From assembly GCA_035551995.1 (NCBI GenBank), contig DASZME010000087.1:62001-126000 (forward strand): a stretch of 64,000 nucleotides of DNA. The letters are read 5' to 3'. The translations under genes were made by a program, and so were the position numbers. Below the pieces are notes generated by a model. That model worked only from the letters and a program-made list of their open reading frames with translations. It was not told the origin of the DNA and made no database searches. The stretch's first letter is position 1, and the number at the start of each line of letters is the position of its first letter. Source of the DNA: RYN-428 sp035551995. GTDB lineage: Bacteria > Planctomycetota > Phycisphaerae > Tepidisphaerales > Tepidisphaeraceae. Positions 47,201-54,773 of this stretch are shown in pieces.

Positions 47201-47536
47201 CTGCAGGTTAATCGTGGGCGTCAGGATGATCGCGTCGCCGCCGCCGGTGGTATTGACGACGGCGGGAACGTCGGCGGAATTGGTGGAGCCCTGGTTGATC
47301 GGATAGAGCGAAACATTGGCGCCGATCACGGTGTTGGGATCGAGCCCGCCGTTGGGGAGATTGACGGTGGCGGTGATTGGCGCATTCAGCGCGATGCCCT
47401 TGGCGCCGTTGGCGGGAGTCACGGTGTTGACGGTTGGAGCGGCCGACAAGAGGCGTCGAATCTCCAGGCGTTCGACGCTGGCGGCACGACGGATTTTCGA
47501 TGCGGCGACGCTGGGGTTACGACGATGGAATGCCAT
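41249..47536 (-). CDS. Giant multidomain surface protein with LEPR-type motif and FnIII repeats
   Basis: 2,095 residues. The N-terminal motif VERLEIRRLLSA is a LEPR-XLL variant. In order follow: an Ig-like Big_5 domain (PANGAKGIALNAPITATVNL) to about 142; a beta-propeller of glucose/sorbosone dehydrogenase type (about 143-575; FGPDGKLYASTEDGRIFRYP); an ASPM/Hydin-like domain (about 576-700); two related domains with EPSLV near their start (about 700-1190); five fibronectin type III repeats (about 1200-1680), four of them starting near ADGSSGxQV; and a glycine/serine/threonine-rich beta-helix-like C-terminus without a membrane anchor. The long antisense frame at 45509-47539 is an artefact. It is divergent from the type II secretion operon. 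A role in adhesion or carbohydrate binding is an inference. Confidence 0.88.
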   Translation of the reverse strand: MAFHRRNPSVAASKIRRAASVERLEIRRLLSAAPTVNTVTPANGAKGIALNAPITATVNLPNGGLDPNTVIGANVSLYPINQGSTNSADVPAVVNTTGGGDAIILTPTINLQPNTQYTFAVTAGVKDIHGDAMTPYSESFTTGNTLPIVNQNIAFSKTVLPTTSGTPFTDMQFGPDGKLYASTEDGRIFRYPVNADGTLGTPQVITSLQTANGGNRLISGFAFDPASTASNLKIWVSNTFYALSGATNGQNFTSKLTVMSGPDLATVTDAIIDLPRSVADHVNDQPIFQPGTQNLFFCQAGQNAYGAPDTTWGNRPETELSAAILEVKTNLLNLSKPALNVLTPDAKSDAGVALGGTYDPTAAGAPLTIYATGIRNAFGLFFDSTGQLWAPANGSSSGGNTPAGDGAPALMNVQQVEVDSLFKVVQGAYYGHPNPIRGQYVLDDGNPSTGAIPGLAFTAYPSGTNPDPNYQPPNYIFGVHNSPDGMIQYSGNAFGGALDGKFLVAEYSAGDDIVVLTPDANDNIIGGLASTATSPGPDRSVTGFSGFTNPVTLIENPANGFIYVSELGGSKITLLKPSNVAPTISVSTSVVAFNTIATGNAGAGPSRVQTVTLTNTGADALTLGTGAISIINNPASTTQNAADYTIANQSNLPGTLNPGQSTTIQITYIATATGIQSALLQITSAGASTPTVNVTLNGIGTTGLYGYQEPSLVQVLRANNIPTIVGAGPNDVNINTPTYPQTPDASSQEVALQEMVVAGPGPVTIRPLASFDTNSSPAVRLGYYSSGNSASGQELFTIGAGDAQTVYPTALGSTSFNPGTGPFSLYGIFPGTTVAGGGTDIHYSEDALNTPLDPVNPRKFRFFPLENPDGSVVPNAYIVAAEDYNSSTYNSFVNFVGIIQNVMAAPNATKQPQIGVVNLTGPASAPQLAFNRIQTPNPTVADVVHDSNTIQINNTGTAPLTIYSLTLSDTTNWTLVNPPTFPIAIAVGGSLDVTIKFVAQTVPTHTVNETNTKTTTNGVSVTKAGGVWNGTLTVNSSDPTTPATVLKLAGYWQDQTEHENEPSLVTIVNLLYGYGSKVSPTTPAAPDYPNSGATAIDYGGEVASGLWNPADSTQPVAIQYLASFHNEYDTSTPPAVTSAFLGYYLSGSGNVTDLFRQVNNTSQSLLPAIMAAGGQPLATSFTPSGAFGFDVDGEKSQDSLNTTDITTYSRSGHAIRFFPLLDSHGNVAPNTWIMAMDYQNTSIDNSDFQDNVYLVSNITPSASPATPADLQVSQGTAGVNVQWAPVSSAASYNVLRSVNGGSYAQLNSSALTATSYTDLTVPAGNAVSYEVVAVNAAKVASTPATGSITLSAAETNPPTLPPAAPTSIQGDGSSGMQIALTWTASASATAYIVQREGPGTTSFTTLTGADTVNSYTDADPALVPGGVYTYQIAATNANGTSAFALSQPITLVAPLLPATPGNVVADGSSGTQVVVSWTAGANDATYNVLRQGPGDTSFIQVATGLTGAIYNDGNITAGATYLYEVDAANAAATSAPSAPATVTLAQPGMPPLPPTALGADASSGTHVLLTWSLSAGASSYSVSRMGPTDTTFVPIATGLTLPAYTDAMVSAGSAYVYEVDAVNTSGASAFSSPTTVVIPQPAPAAPTNVKADGSSGSQVVITWDPDGAAATFNVDRQTVANGPFLQVANSLTATMFIDTSVTAGSAYTYRVDAVNSTGLTSSAAVTVTLPQPQATLDVTLGKGANKSVVFTAANGTIATVSLTGAGTAVVHFTADSISQAAGKSGVVVSGANVAVANISMTGASAATMLKVTAKGGAVPLGDITSDGSLGGINAKSAVLIGDLSVPGSVGKVILGAANASTFSVGALQTLQVGSASGVTITSAGPIKTITAGTWNSTAAVTAPIVNAITIKGAASFDLNVGAIHAIKIFGALSDSIFTLTGGGLDLATLSAGQIIATTINSAGSLGSISAAALTNSTLNAGIAPLSSGQNLPASPADFAAQSTIAAVTIKKGPAAFADSDISAATIKKLSLGAIQFANNGAPFGVAAMDIASITSVDPSTGKSFTFKKLTSEDIVTADLTAKAIVPQDFVLRIVS

Positions 47537-47936
47537 TAAAATGATCCGCTCCTGTTGAAGCCGTCAGCGGCGCCCGCTGGACGCGATTATTGTGGTTATC
47601 GGTAGGGCGTGCCGAGAATCTGTTGCCGCAAATGGTTGTAGGGCCGCGGCGAAGCGGCGCTGGTAATATGCGGCGTGGCCATGTTAGAGGATACGACGCC
47701 GTTGAACAAATGGGCGTGTTACGCGGCGGATATCATCGCCGCAACAGGGGGGTTGATGGTGGAGTATTAGGGTTACTCCGTGAAACCGGCGCACGGCGGC
47801 GGGCCCGACAGTGGAATCGCCGGCGCGACTGCCGGGCGGATTGCCACGGCGCGATCGCGAATCAAGCGGAATATTTATTGCCGTTGGCGGGACATACGAT
47901 TGTCCGAACGCCTATGCAGTGAAGGGTTTTACATTC
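47537..47936. other. Divergent promoter region between giant surface gene and gspE
   Basis: 400 bases without a credible gene; the plus-strand open frames are arginine-rich and lack motifs. No riboswitch or operator was recognised. It should hold the promoters of both the giant surface gene and the secretion operon. AGGAG upstream of 47536 serves the surface gene. Confidence 0.45.
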
Positions 47937-49679
47937 GTGGATATTGTCTCGACACTCCAAAAGGAAGGCCTGCTCACAGACGAGTCGGCTCTTCTCGTGC
48001 GCCAGCAGATTGCCGAGGGCAAGCCGCTTGACGACGCCGTCGCCGGCGCGTTCGCTCCCGCCAACGGTTCGCCGGGCGTTGGGCACGTGCAGATTTTGCA
48101 GTTCTTTTCCGAACAGTTCATGATTCCGCTGGTGGAGCTTGAGGGGCTTAATCCGCCGAAAGAGCTGATCGCCAAGTTTCCCGCGCGTCTGCTGATCGAA
48201 CATCGTTTGCTGCCAGTCCGCGACGAGGGGGACGCGGTTCTCATCGCCACCTATCGCGTATTCGATACCCGCGGCTTGGATGAACTTCGCCTGGCGACGG
48301 GGCTGGAGCTTCGCCCCGCTCTTTCGCCGCTGAGCGAAATCGAGCGCGCCGCCAAACGAATTCTCGGCGTCGGCGCCGACACCCTGCAATCGATGAACGC
48401 CGACGACGACGGCGTCACCGTCATCGAAGACGCCGACGACCTCGATCTCACCGACGCGACCAACGCCGCCCATGACGCGTCGATCATCAAGTTCGTCAAT
48501 CAGATCATGAGCGAGGCCCTTGAGAATCGCGCCACCGACGTTCACGTCGAGCCGTTCGAGAATCAGCTTCGCATCCGCTATCGCGTGGACGGCGTGCTTC
48601 AGGAAGCGAACATCCCGCCGCAGGTCCGCAAGTTTCACGCGGCCATCGTGTCGCGCATCAAGATTCTCAGCCATCTGGACATCGCCGAAAAACGGCTGCC
48701 GCAGGACGGGCGCATTCGGTTGAAAGTGGCGGGCCGGGAAATCGATCTTCGCGTCTCGGTCATTCCCATGATCCACGGCGAAGCGGTCGTGCTTCGTATC
48801 CTCGATCGCGGCGATACGATCCTGGGCCTCGAGCACCTGGGCTTCAGCCGACGCGACCGCAATGCGTGGGATCGCTGTCTTGATCTGCCGCACGGGATCA
48901 TTCTCGTTACCGGCCCGACCGGTTCGGGCAAGACGACAACGCTCTACGCCGCGTTGTCCAAGATCAATCAGACCGACCTGAAAATCATCACGATCGAAGA
49001 CCCCGTCGAATATCAGCTTCGGGGCATCAACCAGATTCAAGTGAACACCAAGTCTGGGCTGACGTTTGGCGCCGGCTTGCGCGCGATCCTGCGTCACGAT
49101 CCGGACGTCTGCCTGATCGGCGAAATTCGCGATCGCGAGACGGCGGAGATCGCCGTGCAGGCGTCGCTCACCGGCCACCTGGTTTTCAGCACCCTCCACA
49201 CCAACGACGCGCCCGGCGCCACGACCCGCCTGATCGACATGGGCATCGAGCCTTATCTTGTGGCGTCGTCGTTGGAAATGGTGGTGGCGCAGCGTCTGGT
49301 TCGTTTAATTTGTCCACAATGCAAAGCCGAAGAACCCCGCGAGGAAATGGAGAAATTACGTCCTGAGTTCGGCGACGAAGTTCCCGAAGCGCTCTATCGC
49401 GGCCGCGGGTGCCGAAACTGCCAGGGGACCGGCTATCGCGGTCGCCAGGGCGTCTTTGAACTGATGCCGATCACCGATGAGATCCGAGCATTGATCCTCG
49501 AGCGCTCCAGTTCGCGCGTGATACGTAAACTGGCGATCGCCCAGGGTCTCAAGAGCCTTCGTGAAGACGGCTGGCGCCTGATCGGCGAAGGAAAAACAAC
49601 CGTGGAAGAAGTGCTCCGCCTGACCAAGGACGAAACCACCGCCGTCGGCGCCGCCGAGCTCGCGGCGGTCGCGGGTTGA
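47937..49679 (+). CDS. gspE: Type II secretion ATPase GspE
   Basis: 580 residues, the cytoplasmic hexameric ATPase that powers pseudopilus assembly. An N-terminal GspE_N-type domain is followed by the ATPase core: HVEPFENQLRIRYRVDGVL, Walker A GPTGSGKTTT at about residue 326, EDPVEYQLRGINQIQVN, Walker B-region CLIGEIRDRETAEIA and HTNDAPGATTRLIDMG. The tetracysteine zinc motif (CPQC at about 459 and CRNC further on) is typical of GspE/PilB. GTG at 47937 is chosen as start, with AAGGG ten bases upstream; a GTG at 47919 or an ATG at 47811 would add residues unlike the family. First gene of the secretion operon. Confidence 0.93.
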   Translation: MDIVSTLQKEGLLTDESALLVRQQIAEGKPLDDAVAGAFAPANGSPGVGHVQILQFFSEQFMIPLVELEGLNPPKELIAKFPARLLIEHRLLPVRDEGDAVLIATYRVFDTRGLDELRLATGLELRPALSPLSEIERAAKRILGVGADTLQSMNADDDGVTVIEDADDLDLTDATNAAHDASIIKFVNQIMSEALENRATDVHVEPFENQLRIRYRVDGVLQEANIPPQVRKFHAAIVSRIKILSHLDIAEKRLPQDGRIRLKVAGREIDLRVSVIPMIHGEAVVLRILDRGDTILGLEHLGFSRRDRNAWDRCLDLPHGIILVTGPTGSGKTTTLYAALSKINQTDLKIITIEDPVEYQLRGINQIQVNTKSGLTFGAGLRAILRHDPDVCLIGEIRDRETAEIAVQASLTGHLVFSTLHTNDAPGATTRLIDMGIEPYLVASSLEMVVAQRLVRLICPQCKAEEPREEMEKLRPEFGDEVPEALYRGRGCRNCQGTGYRGRQGVFELMPITDEIRALILERSSSRVIRKLAIAQGLKSLREDGWRLIGEGKTTVEEVLRLTKDETTAVGAAELAAVAG

Positions 49680-49751
49680 ACCAATACGCCGCTGGCGCAA
49701 CCGCTCAATTGAATCCGGCGGCGCCGAATCGAACGCAAACGCAGTAAGTCT

Positions 49752-50975
49752 ATGTCAGTTTTTTCCTACACAGCCATCGGACGAGACGGCCGCCAGACCA
49801 CCGGCACGCTGTCGGCGGAGAGCCGTTCGTCGGCAATTTCTCAGGTGGTTTCGCAAGGCTTGCAGCCGGTGAAACTCGACGAGCAAAAAGCCAGCGCCCA
49901 GGCCGCCGCCAAGGCGCTGGTCGCGGCCAAGCCGGGAAAGGTCTCGGCCAAGGCGGTTGAAAATTTTACGCGCGAACTGGCCAACCTGCTCGCCGGCGGC
50001 GTATCGCTCAGCCGGTCGATGAGCCTGTTGCGGCGCGAAGCCTCCAATCCGTCGGCACGCTATCTATGGAGCGCCCTTCACGACGACGTCATCGGCGGCA
50101 AGTCGCTGGGCGACGCCATGGCAAAGCATCCTAAGAGCTTTTCCAGCGTCTATATCGCCATGGTTCGCGCGGGCGAAGCCGGCGGATTCCTTGACCTGGT
50201 GCTCGCGCAGATCGCCGAGTTCCGAACGCGCGAGCAAGACCTCAAGGGCAAAGTCAAAGCGGCACTCATCTATCCCGTCATCCTCGCGTTCATGGCCACC
50301 GCCGTCGTCATCTTCCTTCTGACTTACTTCATTCCCCAGTTCAGCGAAATCTTTCAACAGTTCGGCGGCAGCCTGCCCCCGCTCACGCAAGTCGTCATCG
50401 GCATCAGCACGATCGTCAGAAAGTATTTTCTGTTCGTGGCGGCGGCCGGATTTTTCGGCGTCGTCTTCACCCGCCGGGCGCTGAATACCAACAGCGGCAA
50501 ACGGAAAATGGAGCAAATCCTGCTCGGCATCCCCATCATGGGGTCGATCGTCGCCCATTTCGCGCTGGTTCGTTTTTCCCGCATGCTGGGAACGCTCATC
50601 GGCGCTGGCGTGCCGCTGGTGGCGTCGCTGAAAGTCGCGCGCGAAGCGATCGGAAATCAAACCCTTGCCGATACCGTTTCGCACGCCATCGAAGAGGTGC
50701 AGCGCGGCGAAGCCCTTTCCAAAGCGCTGGGCAACAGCCCCCGGCTTTTTCCGGCGTCGGTCGTCGAGACGATCGCGGTGGCCGAGGAAACCGGAAGGCT
50801 CGACAAGGAACTGGTTCGCCTGGCGACCTCGTATGAGGGCGATCTGGATCGGCAGCTTCGGATGATGGTGTCGGTCGCCGAGCCGCTGTTGCTGTTTGTG
50901 ATGGCCGCGTTGATCGGGACGATCGTGGTGGCGATGCTGCTGCCGATCTTCAAGCTGCCGGATCTCGTAAAATAG
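49752..50975 (+). CDS. gspF: Type II secretion inner-membrane protein GspF
   Basis: 407 residues, full length. The N-terminal FSYTAIGRDGRQTTGTL segment is typical of GspF/PilC. Two T2SSF domains follow (FTRELANLLAGGVSLSRSMS; FSRMLGTLIGAGVPLVASLK), with hydrophobic segments near 170-190, 220-240 and 380-400 (LLLFVMAALIGTIVVAMLLP). It is the platform protein coupling GspE to the pseudopilus. It lies 72 bases after gspE and before the pseudopilin genes, the standard position. Confidence 0.95.
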   Translation: MSVFSYTAIGRDGRQTTGTLSAESRSSAISQVVSQGLQPVKLDEQKASAQAAAKALVAAKPGKVSAKAVENFTRELANLLAGGVSLSRSMSLLRREASNPSARYLWSALHDDVIGGKSLGDAMAKHPKSFSSVYIAMVRAGEAGGFLDLVLAQIAEFRTREQDLKGKVKAALIYPVILAFMATAVVIFLLTYFIPQFSEIFQQFGGSLPPLTQVVIGISTIVRKYFLFVAAAGFFGVVFTRRALNTNSGKRKMEQILLGIPIMGSIVAHFALVRFSRMLGTLIGAGVPLVASLKVAREAIGNQTLADTVSHAIEEVQRGEALSKALGNSPRLFPASVVETIAVAEETGRLDKELVRLATSYEGDLDRQLRMMVSVAEPLLLFVMAALIGTIVVAMLLPIFKLPDLVK

Positions 50976-51041
50976 TCGGAACCGCGCGGCGTCGCGGAAC
51001 GATGTTTGGATCGAAGTTCAATTTGTACCAATGGAGTCAAC

Positions 51042-51476
51042 ATGGTCTCGCAAGTCCGCAGACGTAGAAACAACTCGGCGTTCACTCTCATCGAGCTATT
51101 GCTCGTGCTGGTCATCCTGGCGGTGCTGGCCAGCATCGTCGTCGTCAACTTCGGCAGCGTGAACCGCAAGAAGGACGAGGCGAAGGTCAAGACCGATATT
51201 TCCAATCTCGATACCGCGCTGGAAATGTACAAAGCGGACATGGGCGATTATCCGCCCTCCCTCGATGGCCTGATCGCGCCGCCGGGCAACGCCAATACCT
51301 GGCACGGCCCCTACGTCAAACGCGGCATGCCGCAGGATCCGTGGGGACATGCTTATATTTACGTTTATCCCGGCCAGCATCTGGCGAACGGTTTTGATCT
51401 GTCCTCGCAAGGCGACGGGCACGGCGGAACCACCGAAGGCCTCGATAACTGGACCGCCGCCACACCCGCTCATTGA
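51042..51476 (+). CDS. gspG: Major pseudopilin GspG
   Basis: 144 residues. Class III signal RRRRNNSA then FTLIELLLVLVILAVLASI, with Glu at mature position +5 (Glu18). The residue before the expected cleavage is alanine (Ala13), not the usual glycine. The mature domain has the GspG pattern ALEMYKADMGDYPPSLDGL, WHGPYVKRGMPQDPWGHAY and a C-terminal region ending DLSSQGDGHGGTTEG, the calcium-loop part of major pseudopilins. ATG 51042 is preceded by GGAG. A longer frame from 51006 is rejected because it would bury the signal. Confidence 0.93.
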   Translation: MVSQVRRRRNNSAFTLIELLLVLVILAVLASIVVVNFGSVNRKKDEAKVKTDISNLDTALEMYKADMGDYPPSLDGLIAPPGNANTWHGPYVKRGMPQDPWGHAYIYVYPGQHLANGFDLSSQGDGHGGTTEGLDNWTAATPAH

Positions 51477-51484
51477 AAACGATC

Positions 51485-52105
51485 ATGCGTCAGCGCCGTT
51501 CCATCTTCGCGAGAGGGTTCACGCTCATCGAGCTGGTCTTCGTTCTCGTGATCATCGCGGTGATCGCCGCCATGGTCGTCCCAAAGATGGACCGCTTCGC
51601 CCGCGGACAGGGCGTTTCCGACTCGGCCGATCAGGTGATCGCGCTAGCCCGCTGGGCGCGCACGCATGCGATCACCCGCGGCGTCAGCTTTCGGCTGAAC
51701 TTCGATCCCGGCAAGGGAACCTACTGGCTCACGATGCAAAACGGCGCCTCGTTTGAAAACATGCAGCCCAACTCGTCCTCGCAGACCGGCACGCTCGGCC
51801 TTTCCGCCGGCGGCGCGCAAAGCACGACGACCTTCGCCGACGTGGGCGAAGAACCGGGACGCGTTTTCATGGCGCCGGGCGGCGTCTCCTTCGACAGCAC
51901 GATCGTGCAGCAACCCGACGGCCTCTACGTGGAATTTTACCCGTCGGGCCGGTGCGATCCGGGAACGATCGTCTTCCATGACTCCGGCGGCGCGCAGATC
52001 GAAATCGGCTGCCTGGCCGGCACCGAACAGTATCACGTGCTCACCGAGGACGAAAAACAACTGGAGCAAAGCATGACCCCGGCCCCGCCCGGCCAGTCAT
52101 TTTAA
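51485..52105 (+). CDS. gspH: Minor pseudopilin GspH-like
   Basis: 206 residues. Class III signal ARG then FTLIELVFVLVIIAVIAAMV, with the normal glycine before cleavage and Glu at +5. The globular part contains VSDSADQVIALARWARTHA followed by ITRGVSFRLNFDPGKGTYWL, the GspH/FimT pattern. ATG 51485 is used; a TTG at 51473 overlaps the gspG stop and is an alternative. It forms part of the pseudopilus tip complex with I, J and K. Confidence 0.85.
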   Translation: MRQRRSIFARGFTLIELVFVLVIIAVIAAMVVPKMDRFARGQGVSDSADQVIALARWARTHAITRGVSFRLNFDPGKGTYWLTMQNGASFENMQPNSSSQTGTLGLSAGGAQSTTTFADVGEEPGRVFMAPGGVSFDSTIVQQPDGLYVEFYPSGRCDPGTIVFHDSGGAQIEIGCLAGTEQYHVLTEDEKQLEQSMTPAPPGQSF

Positions 52106-52118
52106 GGTTCCTGACGCG

Positions 52119-52574
52119 ATGAAGCCTCTTGATCCCAACGTCTTTCGTTTCGCCGCGATTTCGCGACGGCGCCGCGCGCCGCGCGCCGCGGCATTTACGC
52201 TGATCGAAGTAGTCGCCACTTTGCTGTTAATCTCCATCGCCATGCCGGTCATTATGAGCGGCATCTCCCTTTCCACCCGCGCCGGCGGAATCGCGCGGCG
52301 CCGGGCCGAAGCCGGGGCGCTGGCCGAATCCAAGCTCAATGAACTGGTTTCCACCGGCCTATGGCAATCCACCCTCCAGGGCGATTTCGGCACGGACGAT
52401 CCCTGGAAGGATTACACCTGGACCGCCGAGCTGAATCCGTGGAGCCAGAGCATGGGCGTCAACGGCAGCAACGTCGTGCAGGAGCTGGATCTGCACGTCA
52501 ACTGGAAGGAAAACAACGCCGAGCAACACGCCGACGTCTCGACCCTCGTTTACCAGAGCGCTAGCTCGCAGTGA
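52119..52574 (+). CDS. gspI: Minor pseudopilin GspI-like
   Basis: 151 residues. A long basic leader (AISRRRRAPRAAA) precedes FTLIEVVATLLLISIAMPVI, with Glu at +5 but alanine at the position before cleavage (Ala25). The mature part shows the GspI-like AEAGALAESKLNELVSTG and a short beta-rich C-terminus (LDLHVNWKENNAEQ). Position between H and J supports the assignment. The leader of about 25 residues is longer than usual. Confidence 0.8.
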   Translation: MKPLDPNVFRFAAISRRRRAPRAAAFTLIEVVATLLLISIAMPVIMSGISLSTRAGGIARRRAEAGALAESKLNELVSTGLWQSTLQGDFGTDDPWKDYTWTAELNPWSQSMGVNGSNVVQELDLHVNWKENNAEQHADVSTLVYQSASSQ

Positions 52575-52581
52575 GTTATTT

Positions 52582-53253
52582 ATGAGCCGACGGCCCGCAT
52601 TCACCTTGCTTGAGTTGCTGATCTCGATGGCGTTCGTCGCCGTGATCGCGCTGTCGCTGGCGGCAAGCATGAAGATCGCGTTTGACGCCCGCCGCAATAC
52701 CGAGCGGAAAGTGGACGCGGCTCGTTCGTCGGGACTGGTGATGGATTTCCTGCGTGAAGATTTTCAATGCGCGATGCCGCCCACCAACGCCGGCGGCCTT
52801 GTAGGCACGTTCGAGGGGTCGCACGGGCAAGACCCCAATGCCGACGACCTTGTTTTTTACACCACCGCCCCTTCGCCCCTTCATCCCGAGGGTTCCAACG
52901 GCGAGATCAAGCAGGTCGAATTGACCATGTATCAGCCTGACAACAGCACGGATCATATTTTGGTGCGCCGATCGAATAACAATCTCGCGCATCCGCTGGT
53001 TCAGGCGATCCCAGACGAAGAAATTCTCTGCCGCCACGTGCAGAGCTTCAATCTCTTTTACTTTGACGGCACCTCCTGGCAAGACACATGGGATTCAACC
53101 GCGTCGCAGCCGCTCAACTCTTTGCCGCTGGCGGTGCAGGTGGTATTGGCGATTCAAACCCCGCAAACAAATCCCGACGGCACCCCCGTAGTCATTACCT
53201 ACACGCACGTTTTCGCGTTTCCTTGCACGTCAGCGGGAGGGCCGCCCCAATGA
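52582..53253 (+). CDS. gspJ: Minor pseudopilin GspJ-like
   Basis: 223 residues. Very short leader MSRRPA then FTLLELLISMAFVAVIALSL, with Glu at +5 and alanine at the cleavage position (Ala6). The mature domain contains RSSGLVMDFLREDFQCAMPP and a beta-rich region (QVELTMYQPDNSTDHILVRR) consistent with GspJ. The stop overlaps the gspK start by 4 bases, so the two are translationally coupled. Confidence 0.82.
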   Translation: MSRRPAFTLLELLISMAFVAVIALSLAASMKIAFDARRNTERKVDAARSSGLVMDFLREDFQCAMPPTNAGGLVGTFEGSHGQDPNADDLVFYTTAPSPLHPEGSNGEIKQVELTMYQPDNSTDHILVRRSNNNLAHPLVQAIPDEEILCRHVQSFNLFYFDGTSWQDTWDSTASQPLNSLPLAVQVVLAIQTPQTNPDGTPVVITYTHVFAFPCTSAGGPPQ

Positions 53254-54752
53254 TCCGTCGTCGTCCCGGCATCATCTTCATCACGGGCATGTGGGTCATC
53301 GTGATTCTCTGCGCGATCGTGTTGATCTTCGCCCGTTCGATGCGAACGGAGGTTGCCGCGTCGAGCAATCGGTTCTCGGTTCAACAGGCCAACGCCGTCG
53401 AACTCGGCGCCGAGCAATATGTGCTGGCGGCGGTGGATGGTTGCAAGGGCGACGCCGTCACCGTTTTGGCGACCCCCGCCGAACAGATCCCGATCGGCAA
53501 CGGGTATTTCTGGATTCTGCAAACCTACGCGGATAACGATTACACATATGCGTTTGGGATTACGGATGAATCGTCGAAGGTGAATTTGAACTTCTCCGAC
53601 GCAATAAGCTCAAACAATATTCACCCATCGTTAACGGCATTGCCGGGCTTGAACGGGTCGCAGGACGTAGCGGACAGTATCGTGTTATGGGCATCGGGAC
53701 TGAGCGCTAGCAAACTCACGAGCGGCCAAGGCGCGGACACGAACTATTATCAGTCGTTACAGAGACCTTACACTCTCAAGGGAACCGCATTCGAGTCGGT
53801 TGAGGAGCTGTTCTTGGTATCACGCCAGGACGTGACCGACCAACTCATGTACGGATCGGACCTCGATCATAACGGGATGCTCGACGACAATGAGCAAAAA
53901 GTGGCCGGCAGCCTTACCACCGCCTTCAACGCCGCCAGCGACACCACGCGCGGGATATTTCCATTTATTACTGTATGGGGCAAGGAGTCCAATCCTCCCA
54001 AAAACCCAGCCACCGACGTCACCCGCGTAAATGTGATTACTGTGATTCCCGGGTCGCAATTGGCAACGATAAAGGCTAAGCTCATGCCCGTCTTGGCCGA
54101 TTTGTCGCTCACTACTCAAAATAGCATCATCCAAAAAGCCAAGTCTCCGCTTGTTCCAGGACTGTTCAAAAATGTGCTGGATTTCGCCGGCCGCACAGGT
54201 ATCAAGCCCGAAGATTTCACGACGGTCGCGCCTAACCTAAAATGGACTGACCAACCCACCCTCAACGGGCTAATCAACGTGAATACCGCGTCGCAACAAG
54301 TGCTTGCGACATTGCCGTCGGTCAACGCCGATATCGCCGCTAGTCTCGTAATGGCCCGTGAAGACTGGTTAAACTCCGGAGGCGTGTCTGGCGGGAGCGG
54401 CGCATCGCCCGCAGGCCATTCGACCAGCTACGGCTGGCTTTTGAACACCCAGGGAACGACCCCTTTACTTACATTAACTCAGAAACAGCGGATCGGCCAA
54501 TTGATTACCGCCCACTCCTATTTTTATTCCGCCGACATCGTCGCCGTCAGCGGCGAAGGCCGGGGATTTAAGCGGGTGCGAATCGTGGTTAACGCCACCA
54601 ATAGTCCGCCGGTTATCATTTATCGCAAGGACCTCACGAAGCTGGGTTGGCCGCTGTCACCTGATATACTGACGGCGCTTCGCAAGGGCCAGCCGATGCC
54701 CGCCGCTTCGGGTTATGGAACCGGCGGCGCCAACGGACTAGGCCAATTTTGA
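53250..54752 (+). CDS. gspK: Minor pseudopilin GspK
   Basis: 500 residues. Leader MIRRRPG then IIFITGMWVIVILCAIVLIF. As usual for GspK, the +5 glutamate is absent. The globular part includes a possible EF-hand-like calcium loop DLDHNGMLDDNE (204-215) and the saposin-like/helix-hairpin region near residue 380 (LNGLINVNTASQQVLATLPS). The segment coding for roughly residues 100-360 is visibly less GC-rich than the flanking genes. The C-terminus carries DIVAVSGEGRGFKRVRIVV. It caps the pseudopilus tip in the family model. Confidence 0.88.
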   Translation: MIRRRPGIIFITGMWVIVILCAIVLIFARSMRTEVAASSNRFSVQQANAVELGAEQYVLAAVDGCKGDAVTVLATPAEQIPIGNGYFWILQTYADNDYTYAFGITDESSKVNLNFSDAISSNNIHPSLTALPGLNGSQDVADSIVLWASGLSASKLTSGQGADTNYYQSLQRPYTLKGTAFESVEELFLVSRQDVTDQLMYGSDLDHNGMLDDNEQKVAGSLTTAFNAASDTTRGIFPFITVWGKESNPPKNPATDVTRVNVITVIPGSQLATIKAKLMPVLADLSLTTQNSIIQKAKSPLVPGLFKNVLDFAGRTGIKPEDFTTVAPNLKWTDQPTLNGLINVNTASQQVLATLPSVNADIAASLVMAREDWLNSGGVSGGSGASPAGHSTSYGWLLNTQGTTPLLTLTQKQRIGQLITAHSYFYSADIVAVSGEGRGFKRVRIVVNATNSPPVIIYRKDLTKLGWPLSPDILTALRKGQPMPAASGYGTGGANGLGQF

Positions 54753-54773
54753 GCCGGAAGGTTATGCCCTCAT

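Noticed and set aside
45509..47539. 676-codon open frame on the plus strand
   Set aside because: It lies fully antisense to the giant surface protein, is rich in Arg/Gly with no domain, and follows from the GC-rich third codon positions of the real gene.
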